Origin: Leucobacter viscericola
GTDB taxonomy: Bacteria > Actinomycetota > Actinomycetes > Actinomycetales > Microbacteriaceae
Length of the DNA stretch: 64,000 nucleotides
Reading direction: 5' to 3'
NCBI RefSeq assembly: GCF_011299575.1
Contig: NZ_CP049863.1
Location: forward strand, 2,976,001-3,040,000
In this document: in pieces, positions 55,473 to 62,526 of the stretch
How positions within the stretch are numbered: the first letter of the stretch is position 1
Layout: every line of letters begins with the position of its first letter
Program-made: the position numbers and the translations under genes
The notes under the pieces: generated by a model
The model's input: the letters and a program-made list of their open reading frames with translations, nothing else
Database searches by the model: none
What the model was told of the DNA's origin: nothing

Positions 55473-55964
55473 CTACGCGATTCTTGAGCGATCGAAGGCG
55501 TCTAGGCTGATGCCCTGATCCAGCACCTGCTTCGACCACTCCTTTGCGGAGTGCAAGCTGTGGTCGCGGTAGTTGCCGCAGCTCGTGGCGTCCGTGCCTG
55601 GCACGTCGTCCCAGGTGATGCGCTCCACGAGATCCTCGAGAGAACTCTTGATGGCTGCGGCGACCTGCTCTGGCGTGGGCTCACCCCAGGCGATGAGGTG
55701 GAATCCGGTGCGGCACCCGAAGGGGGAGATGTCGATGAGGCCGTCGAAGCGGGTGCGCAACAGTGCCGCGATGGTGTGCTCGATGGTGTGTAGGCCCGCG
55801 GTCGGGATCTCGCCCGCGTTCGGCTGCACGAGGCGAATGTCGTAGTTCGAGATCGCGTCACCCTTGGGGCCGTGCTCGACTCCGATCAGGCGAACATAGG
55901 GGGCCAATACCTTGGTGTGATCGAGGGAGAAACTCTCAACCTCTGCCAGCTCAACATCGCTCAT
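55473..55964 (-). CDS. luxS: S-ribosylhomocysteine lyase
   Basis: LuxS cleaves S-ribosylhomocysteine to homocysteine and DPD, the AI-2 precursor. The metal motif [12 protein letters not shown] (HxxEH) near residue 61, the Cys in [10 protein letters not shown] and the second Cys in [11 protein letters not shown] are all kept. The 163-residue length is normal. It needs a nucleosidase (Pfs) upstream in the pathway, and a Pfs-like gene is 0.9 kb away. It is convergent with the nucleoside phosphorylase. Confidence 0.96.
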   Translation of the reverse strand: MSDVELAEVESFSLDHTKVLAPYVRLIGVEHGPKGDAISNYDIRLVQPNAGEIPTAGLHTIEHTIAALLRTRFDGLIDISPFGCRTGFHLIAWGEPTPEQVAAAIKSSLEDLVERITWDDVPGTDATSCGNYRDHSLHSAKEWSKQVLDQGISLDAFDRSRIA

Positions 55965-56013
55965 GCGCCAAGTGTAGCGAGCCGGATTCTGGGTGGCGAA
56001 GCATGACGTAACA

Positions 56014-56076
56014 AATCCGGTGGTGCCATATTGCTAGTTGAACTTTGCTCAACTATCAATATGGCACCACCGGATT
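56014..56076. repeat. Long near-perfect palindrome between luxS and a hypothetical gene
   Basis: Two 28-base arms (56014-56041 and 56049-56076; the left begins AATCCGGTGGTGCCATATTG) pair with one mismatch around a seven-base loop ACTTTGC. It lies upstream of luxS and after the end of the 122-residue gene, both on the minus strand. There is no T-run. Its size and symmetry recall the palindrome at 18.8 kb, although the two sequences differ. Confidence 0.9.
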
Positions 56077-56098
56077 GTGGTGAGTGCGACTGCGCTGC

Positions 56099-56467
56099 TT
56101 ATGCCGCCTGAGCGAGCTCTTTGCGGGTCAGCGCGATGCGGGTGATGGGGCCCGTGGGGTCCTCGGTCACCTGCACGTCCCAGCCCGCGCGGTCAAGCCG
56201 CTTCAGGTCGAGCTTTGCGTCGTCAACCCGATCGGTCTCAACCAGGTAGAGCGTGCGCCCCGCAGCCCGGTAGACCGAGCGGTGCTGAGCCCAAGCGGGA
56301 ATCTGCATGCCGTCCTCGCCGCCAAGCGAGTGGTACGGGGTGCGAAGCGTGCGAGCCGCGGCGACAGCAGTGCCGTCCGAGATGGAACGCACTGCGTTGT
56401 TTGTGGTCTTGGTGCGCACGGCGGACTTGCGGCCGGCCGGGCGGTTTTTGGTGTTGTAGTTTTTCAT
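56099..56467 (-). CDS. Small basic protein of unknown function
   Basis: The 122-residue protein (ATG at 56467 after GAAGGACCATC) has a basic N terminus rich in Arg, Lys, Asn and Thr (KNYNTKNRPAGRKSAVRTKT) and a C-terminal half with alternating charged and hydrophobic residues (YLVETDRVDDAKLDLKRLDRAGW). I do not recognise a family. The longer open frame upstream adds 55 low-complexity residues and is not used. Confidence 0.65.
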   Translation of the reverse strand: MKNYNTKNRPAGRKSAVRTKTTNNAVRSISDGTAVAAARTLRTPYHSLGGEDGMQIPAWAQHRSVYRAAGRTLYLVETDRVDDAKLDLKRLDRAGWDVQVTEDPTGPITRIALTRKELAQAA

Positions 56468-56843
56468 GATGGTCCTTCCTCGTGCACGAGGTGCACATGG
56501 CGGCCCGAGCTTTTCTGAGCGGCGAGCTGCCGATTGCCCATTCTGTGGGCGTCGTTTTGCTGTGCGCTGGGGCGCACTCTGAACTGCTAGCTCGGCGACT
56601 GAATGATCAAGACCAAACGTCAAGCCGTGCAAGCTGAGCTATGCTGAACTCTCGCGGAGTTGGAGTGATTCTGCCGGGCCCTGCCCGTCTCACCCGTCTC
56701 TGGATAAAAGTCGGGGGCGAGGCTTCCTGCGAAAAACACGCGGTTCAAAAGCGTACTCAACAGATCAGTGTACGACACTTTCTTGATGAGCGCTAGGCTT
56801 GAGACAGAATTTCTTGCAAGCACGTTCAAACTCGGGAGTTTTA

Positions 56844-57425
56844 ATGCCGAACAACTCAACGCTCCTGGTGTTTGCGCACCGCGACGAGGCGACTGCCTTC
56901 GCCGATGTCGCCCATATTGTGACGGGTGTTGGCAAGATCAACGCGGCCGTGTCGCTGGCGGAGGCTCTCGGCGCGCGGGATCCGAAATCTGAAACAGCGA
57001 ATGGTGTTGATCGTGTTGTTGTGCTCGGCACCGCCGGTGTGGTGGGCGAGGGGCAGCACCGCCTTGACCTCAACACCGTGTATCAGGTGACGGGCGCGGT
57101 GCAGCACGACTTTTCACTCCCGTCACCCGAGTTGCGACCGGCCGGCGAGGTGATCCTGCCGGATCACACAACCACCATTGCGACCGGTGATGTGTTTGTG
57201 AAGAATGATGCGCAGCGAGCGCACATTCACGAGTTGGGCGCCGCCCTCGTCGACATGGAAACCTACGCGTTTGCGAGTGTGTGCGAGCGCTTCAACGTGC
57301 CACTTCAGGTGTTCAAAATTCCCTCTGACTTTGCTGACTCCTCGACCACTGATGAAGAGTGGGACACGATCGTGTTCCGCAAGAGCGAACAGCTGCGTGA
57401 GTTCTGGGACGCACGACTCGCCTAG
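56844..57425 (+). CDS. Short MTA/SAH nucleosidase-like protein (Pfs family)
   Basis: The ATG at 56844 follows CGGGAG. The 193-residue protein has the PNP_UDP_1 fold with the Pfs catalytic pair in family positions: Glu in VDMETYAFASVCERFNVPL and Asp in KIPSDFADSS. The N-terminal acidic site lies in FAHRDEATAF, and TGVGKINAAVSLAEAL matches the ribose/phosphate region. It is 35-40 residues shorter than E. coli Pfs, missing much of the second and third strands. It could supply S-ribosylhomocysteine to LuxS. Confidence 0.8.
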   Translation: MPNNSTLLVFAHRDEATAFADVAHIVTGVGKINAAVSLAEALGARDPKSETANGVDRVVVLGTAGVVGEGQHRLDLNTVYQVTGAVQHDFSLPSPELRPAGEVILPDHTTTIATGDVFVKNDAQRAHIHELGAALVDMETYAFASVCERFNVPLQVFKIPSDFADSSTTDEEWDTIVFRKSEQLREFWDARLA

Positions 57426-57461
57426 GGCTGTTGCGGGATCGGCGTAGGGCAAGATACATGT

Positions 57462-58256
57462 ATGGCCCGCGTCGTTGCTCTCACTCGATACCCAGTCAAA
57501 GGTTTCACGGCAGAACCCCTTGAGTCCCTCACCGTGCAGCCCGACGGCCGCGTTGAGGGGGACCGCGTGCTCGCGTTTCGATTTGCGCGTGCTGCGGAGC
57601 CCGAGGATCGCGAGGGCCTGGAGTATTGGCCCAAATCCAAAGGGCTCGCGCTGCAAGATTTCCCCGCGTTGGCGGCCCTGCGCCTGAGCTATGACTACGC
57701 CGCACGCCGCGTACGCATCATGCACGGCGACGCCGAACTCATCGAGGCCGGCCTCGACGAAGTCGGTCGCGCGCAAATGTCAGAGGCGGTCACCGAATAC
57801 GTCAGGTCTACTCCCGAGGGAGCGCGGTTGCGCGGGCCGGGGCGGTTGCCACTCGTGCTTGTCGGGGATGGCATTACTTCTCGGTTTCAGGATCGGCCGC
57901 GAGGGTTCGTTTCCGTGCACGGTCAAGCGAGTGTGGACGCGCTTGAGGCGGAACTCGGGTCAGTTGTAGATAGCCGCAGGTTTCGATCCAACCTGGTTAT
58001 CGAGGGGCTTCCGGCGTGGCAGGAACTCGAGTGGTCTGGCGAGGTGCGCATCGGTGAGGTCACGTTTTCGACCGAGGGACCAATCGTGCGCTGCCTGGCC
58101 ACACACGCGAACCCCGACACGGGTGTTCGAGATGCCCCGGTGCTCACCACTCTGACGCGCGGAATCGGTCAGAAGCAGCCAACACTCGGGCGACTGTTGC
58201 TGCCGAGCGGTCGGGGCGGCATTATTCGCATTGGCGACGAAGTGCGGGTTGCCTGA
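57462..58256 (+). CDS. MOSC domain-containing protein
   Basis: The 264-residue protein has an N-terminal MOSC_N beta-barrel (VVALTRYPVKGFTAEPLESL) and a C-terminal MOSC domain with the conserved Cys in TEGPIVRCLATHANPDTG, the predicted molybdenum-cofactor sulfur carrier residue. Such proteins detoxify N-hydroxylated compounds or take part in Moco sulfuration. No partner is nearby. The start is an ATG at 57462. Confidence 0.93.
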   Translation: MARVVALTRYPVKGFTAEPLESLTVQPDGRVEGDRVLAFRFARAAEPEDREGLEYWPKSKGLALQDFPALAALRLSYDYAARRVRIMHGDAELIEAGLDEVGRAQMSEAVTEYVRSTPEGARLRGPGRLPLVLVGDGITSRFQDRPRGFVSVHGQASVDALEAELGSVVDSRRFRSNLVIEGLPAWQELEWSGEVRIGEVTFSTEGPIVRCLATHANPDTGVRDAPVLTTLTRGIGQKQPTLGRLLLPSGRGGIIRIGDEVRVA

Positions 58257-58329
58257 ACTCTCGCCCGCAGCGACTCAACAATTTTTTGAAAACGCGTTAG
58301 ATTTCGAATTTCTCCACGTCTTCCATCGT

Positions 58330-58426
58330 GTACCCGTGCGCAAAAGCTAGGGATCGGGGCCTGACGACTCCAGGCTCATGAACGATCTTGCGGACCCCCA
58401 CGCAGCTAGCTTTTGCGCACGGCTAC
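58330..58426. repeat. Long inverted repeat upstream of the surface protein gene
   Basis: Arms of 21 bases (58330-58350 beginning GTACCCGTGCGC, and 58406-58426) pair with one mismatch around a loop of 55 bases. The distal arm ends 30 bases before the surface protein ATG. It could be a large hairpin in the 5' leader or an inverted-repeat remnant. Confidence 0.8.
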
Positions 58427-58455
58427 CTCGTTGAATAATAGGGAGAGAATTTAGA

Positions 58456-60585
58456 ATGTTCAGAGCGTCGAAGCCCTGGGTAAAGCGGTTCCGCAACGTA
58501 GGAGTTGCGCTGGGCGCCATTGCCATCATCGTTGCGGGCACGGTTTCGCCCGTGGCAAGTGCCGAGGCGGCCCAGTTGGAAGCGATTGATGCCTCCTCGA
58601 TCGTCTTCACGAATTCCATCGATCCAAATACGCCCCTGCTCGTTGGTGAGAACTCGAAGGTCACCTTTAACTGGAGCCTCGAGGGCATGCGCGCGGTGTC
58701 GGGAGACACCTTCAGCATGACGCTCCCTCAGAACTTCCAGTTTGCGAGCGGCGTGGTGCCGTTGACGGTTGGATCGACGGCAGGATCAGGCAGCCCTGAA
58801 TCAGCCGGTGTGTGCACGCTCACTCCGGGCACCGCGAGTGTCGGCCCAAAGATCACCTGCGTGCTCGGTGACTACGTTGACACCCACGACAAGGTGTCGG
58901 GCTCGCTGTGGATCGAGATGCAGACGCTCACCGCCACTTCGGACAACACTGTCGAGGTTAAGCTCGGTGACGATGTTGTGGTGGTAAAACTGCCTGACTC
59001 CGGCATCAAACCCCCAAACTTTGGGCCGATCCCGACGACACCCGGTAAGTGGGCGTTTTGGACGGATCCCGAGCGGACGGCAATTACCTGGTACGTCGAT
59101 GTGCCGGGAGACTTTGTGGGAACGGCAAACCCGCTACTCATTGAAGACACTTTTGCTGCAGGCTTGACGCTTGTGACATCGGGCGCGAACGCACCCACCG
59201 CAAAGTCGATCGAGGCCACGGCCTCCGGTTGGGGTGCCCACCAGTGGAGCGACGTTGACCAGTCGCAGTGGAGTGTCGACCCAACGGGACCGCAGTCCTT
59301 CACCATTTCGATGCAGCAACCCATCGCGCAAGACCACATTTACCGCTTCACCTATGTGACCACCATCGACCATCCCGAGAACGCAATTGTGGGAGACGTC
59401 TTTGAGAACACGGCGGTGATTAATGGCACAACACGAACCCAGACCATCACCTACAGCACGATCGGTGGCGGATCGGCGGGCGGTGATGAGCGCGGTGGTT
59501 TTGTCGTTGCGAAGGAAGCGCTTGAAGGAAACGCAGCGGGCCTGATTCCTGTCGACACCGAGTTTCAGGTCGACGCTGTGATCACGGAACCCGGCGGTGC
59601 ACCGCGTGCGGAAACGCTACAGCTCACCGCGGGCGGAGAAGCAAAGGGCGTGAGCAACCTTCCGGCGGGCACAACCGTGCACCTGAGTGAGGTCAGGCCC
59701 TCGGGTCCGGTAGACGTCGAGTGGGGAACACCCCGGTTCTCTACAAACGCCAACCCCAGCGTGACGCTCTCGGCCGACGAGTCTGAGGTCGACGCCGTCA
59801 TCGTGGCGGGCGGTACGTATCGATTCTCGCTGGTGAATACCGCGACCGAGGTGCTCTCACCGTTGGACGACCCCACTTTCGCAATTGGGGATTACACCTG
59901 GAACGACCTGAACCGAAACGGCGTGCAAGACGCCGGTGAACCCCCGCTCGGCGGTGTGAAAGTCTCGCTGCGAGATGCGGCCAGAAACGCTGTCGCCGAT
60001 GCCAACGGCAACACCGTCGCCCCGGTGCTGAGCGACTCGAACGGGGCCTACCATTTCGATGAGCTCTTCAAGGGCGAATACGTTGTGCATTTTGAGGCAC
60101 CGGATGGCTTCAAGCTCACACAGCCGAGCGCGACCGTGCATCTGGGGCTCGACTCGGTGGCCGATGTCTCGACCGGCTTGAGCCACGTCGTGCTGCTTGG
60201 AGAGGGTGTTGGTAAAACCTCGGAGTCGGATGCGGCTGATGGGGTGCAGGCGGCGTTTATCGACCGAACGATCGACGCGGGATTTGTGCGTGTCGAAGAC
60301 TCTGATCCTGAGCCGACGCCGACTCCGAAACCGACCCCGAAGCCGACGCCGTCTCCGGCCCCGAAGCCAACCCCGAAACCGGGTTGCACCGGTGTGGACT
60401 GTTCTCCGAAGCAATCTCCCGCGACTGTCGAGCTAGCCACCACCGGAGGGGACTTCTCGATGCTCCTTGCCGCCGGTACCGCAATCGTGCTTCTTGGTGC
60501 CGCGGTTACCGGAGTCGCGGTTCTGCGCAGGCGCAAGAGCGACACCGCGACCGTAGCCGGTGGCGGAGAGCGTATCTCCGAGTAG
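58456..60585 (+). CDS. Sortase-anchored surface protein with SdrD B-like domain (LATTG)
   Basis: The 709-residue protein has a signal peptide (residues about 1-38, AEA cleavage), beta-sandwich adhesin-type domains (residues about 40-345), a DUF5979-like Ig domain (about 348-465), an SdrD B-like domain (IGDYTWNDLNRNGVQDAGEPPLGGVKV, about 472-600), a Pro/Thr/Lys wall-spanning stretch, and LATTG at residues 660-664. A membrane helix and RRRKS tail complete the sorting signal. LAxTG is typical of class E sortases. No sortase gene is in the window. Confidence 0.93.
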   Translation: MFRASKPWVKRFRNVGVALGAIAIIVAGTVSPVASAEAAQLEAIDASSIVFTNSIDPNTPLLVGENSKVTFNWSLEGMRAVSGDTFSMTLPQNFQFASGVVPLTVGSTAGSGSPESAGVCTLTPGTASVGPKITCVLGDYVDTHDKVSGSLWIEMQTLTATSDNTVEVKLGDDVVVVKLPDSGIKPPNFGPIPTTPGKWAFWTDPERTAITWYVDVPGDFVGTANPLLIEDTFAAGLTLVTSGANAPTAKSIEATASGWGAHQWSDVDQSQWSVDPTGPQSFTISMQQPIAQDHIYRFTYVTTIDHPENAIVGDVFENTAVINGTTRTQTITYSTIGGGSAGGDERGGFVVAKEALEGNAAGLIPVDTEFQVDAVITEPGGAPRAETLQLTAGGEAKGVSNLPAGTTVHLSEVRPSGPVDVEWGTPRFSTNANPSVTLSADESEVDAVIVAGGTYRFSLVNTATEVLSPLDDPTFAIGDYTWNDLNRNGVQDAGEPPLGGVKVSLRDAARNAVADANGNTVAPVLSDSNGAYHFDELFKGEYVVHFEAPDGFKLTQPSATVHLGLDSVADVSTGLSHVVLLGEGVGKTSESDAADGVQAAFIDRTIDAGFVRVEDSDPEPTPTPKPTPKPTPSPAPKPTPKPGCTGVDCSPKQSPATVELATTGGDFSMLLAAGTAIVLLGAAVTGVAVLRRRKSDTATVAGGGERISE

Positions 60586-60590
60586 GTCTG

Positions 60591-60623
60591 AACCGCCAAG
60601 CCTCCCAAAAGGGAGGCGCGGTT
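60591..60623 (+). terminator. Terminator-like hairpin after the surface protein gene
   Basis: A stem GCCTCCC/GGGAGGC with loop AAAA is extended by outer arms AACCGC and GCGGTT. The T-run is weak (GGTTCG), so termination may be partial or Rho-dependent. It lies six bases after the surface protein stop. Confidence 0.65.
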
Positions 60624-60782
60624 CGCTCCCGATGCTGTCAGGAGCTTTAAGCGTCGCGACGACTCCCCGGTTGCGGCGAGCTGGCCTCGATTCTCTGCGC
60701 AAGCTTGAGCTTGTGCCGAGGGTCGAGGCCTTCGTTCTGCGTGGGCAACCACAATGTCGGAGGCTGCCAGTAGCCTAAACAT

Positions 60783-62522
60783 ATGACCGATCCTGCTCCG
60801 CTCACCGTGCGCTGGTGTGTGCTTGGGCGCGGTGTTGACGGTCGCGTAACTGCCGTTGATATTCAAGCCGACGGCTCACGCGGTGCGATGCAAACCGTGA
60901 GTTTCGCCGAGCTGTCGGAGTATGTTGCCGAACGGGAACGCAATGCGGCGCCCCGCTGGGTGTGGAGCGATACTCCAACCTGGTATCCGACGCTGCTTGA
61001 GGCGGGCGTGAGGGTCGCGCGCTGCACGGACCTGAGACTGTCGCACGCGATCCTTCGAAACGCTGCGTCGGTTCAGCGGGCAGACGAACTGCGCGCGGCT
61101 GAAGAATGGGATGTCGCCGCGGCCGTGCCCGATCCTGAACCACGCGGCCTTGCTCTGTTCGAGCTTGAACGCACCTCAACTCTCTCGGTGCCCCACGGTA
61201 TTGAAAAGGCGCTCGCCGAATTCGCGCGGCAGCGTGAGGCCTTGGCCACTGCCGCGGAGCCCGCGCGGCTTGGGTTTCTGCTTGCGGCCGAGTCGGCGGG
61301 AGCCCTTGCCGCGGTCGAAATGAGTACCGCGGGGGTGCCGTGGGACATCGCCGAGCACGATCGATTGCTGCGAGAAGCGCTGGGGGCGCGGCCGGCTAGC
61401 GGCATGAAGCCGCAGCGAATGGTGGAGGTCGCAGAAGAGGTTCGGGCTGCGCTGGGCGACCCCCAAGCTAGCCTCGATTCGCCGCCGAAGCTGCTGCGTG
61501 CGCTGAAGAACGCGGGGATTGAGGTGTCGTCCACCTCGCAGTGGGAGCTAGCAGAGCACTCGCACCCCGCTCTTGAGCCGCTGTTGCGCTACAAGAAGCT
61601 AGCGCGACTGTTCACTGCCAACGGGTGGACCTGGATGGACGAGTGGGTGCGCGACGGTCGCTACCGTCCCGTGTACGTGCCCGGAGGTGTGGTGACCGGG
61701 CGCTGGGCTTCGAGTGGCGGGGGTGCGCTGCAGCTGCCCAGACAATTGCGACCCGTGCTGCGTGCGGATCCCGGCTGGCTCTTTGTGAGCGCTGATGTAG
61801 CGCAGCTTGAGCCGCGCGTGCTGGCCGCGATGTCGACGGATCACGCGATGGCGGAGGCCGGTCGCGGCAAAGACCTGTACGCCGGTGTGGTCGCCAGCGG
61901 TGCCGTTGCCACACGAGACGAAGCAAAAATTGCGGTACTCGGAGCCATGTACGGAGCAACAACCGGTGACAGCGGGAGGCTGGTGCCGAGGCTGCGGCGC
62001 AGTTTTCCGCGGGCTATGCGCCTGGTAGATGAGTCCGCCGAGACCGGCGAACACGGCGGAACCGTTTCAACCTGGCTGGGGCGCACCTCGCCACCACCCG
62101 GAGCCGAATGGGCCGAGGTACAGGCGGTTGCAAACGGCGTGAATGCTACCTCGCGAGACGAGGATCGGGCCCGCCGGGTTGCGCGTGACTTCGGCCGGTT
62201 CACCCGCAACTTTGTGGTGCAGGGAACCGCCGCGGAGTGGGCGCTTGCCTGGATCGCCGACCTGCGCACGCGCTTAATGGATCTCGGTGAGGCGACAGAC
62301 ACGCGGCCGGCCACGGCCTCCGGGGTGATGTTTGAGCGTCGCCCGCACCTGGTCTTCTTTCTGCACGACGAAATTATCGTTCATACACCGGCCGAACTTG
62401 CAGAGAAGGTTGCTGAGGTTGTCGCTGAAACAGCGGTGACCGCCGGGAGGCGCATGTTCGGATCAGTGCCGGTAGATTTTCCACTCGACCTGCGCATCTC
62501 GGAGCGTGCCGAGAAGGGGTAA
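60783..62522 (+). CDS. Family A DNA polymerase with degenerate exonuclease region
   Basis: The 579-residue protein keeps family A polymerase motifs: motif A SADVAQLEPRVLAAM near residue 340, motif B KIAVLGAMYGATTGDSGRL near residue 383 and motif C FLHDEIIVHT near residue 529. The first 220 residues correspond to an exonuclease-like domain, but the DxE acidic pair expected of a DEDD nuclease is not evident (VDIQADG). Actinobacteria commonly carry this second PolA-like protein. It starts with ATG at 60783; a role in repair is inferred. Confidence 0.9.
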   Translation: MTDPAPLTVRWCVLGRGVDGRVTAVDIQADGSRGAMQTVSFAELSEYVAERERNAAPRWVWSDTPTWYPTLLEAGVRVARCTDLRLSHAILRNAASVQRADELRAAEEWDVAAAVPDPEPRGLALFELERTSTLSVPHGIEKALAEFARQREALATAAEPARLGFLLAAESAGALAAVEMSTAGVPWDIAEHDRLLREALGARPASGMKPQRMVEVAEEVRAALGDPQASLDSPPKLLRALKNAGIEVSSTSQWELAEHSHPALEPLLRYKKLARLFTANGWTWMDEWVRDGRYRPVYVPGGVVTGRWASSGGGALQLPRQLRPVLRADPGWLFVSADVAQLEPRVLAAMSTDHAMAEAGRGKDLYAGVVASGAVATRDEAKIAVLGAMYGATTGDSGRLVPRLRRSFPRAMRLVDESAETGEHGGTVSTWLGRTSPPPGAEWAEVQAVANGVNATSRDEDRARRVARDFGRFTRNFVVQGTAAEWALAWIADLRTRLMDLGEATDTRPATASGVMFERRPHLVFFLHDEIIVHTPAELAEKVAEVVAETAVTAGRRMFGSVPVDFPLDLRISERAEKG

Positions 62523-62526
62523 CTGG

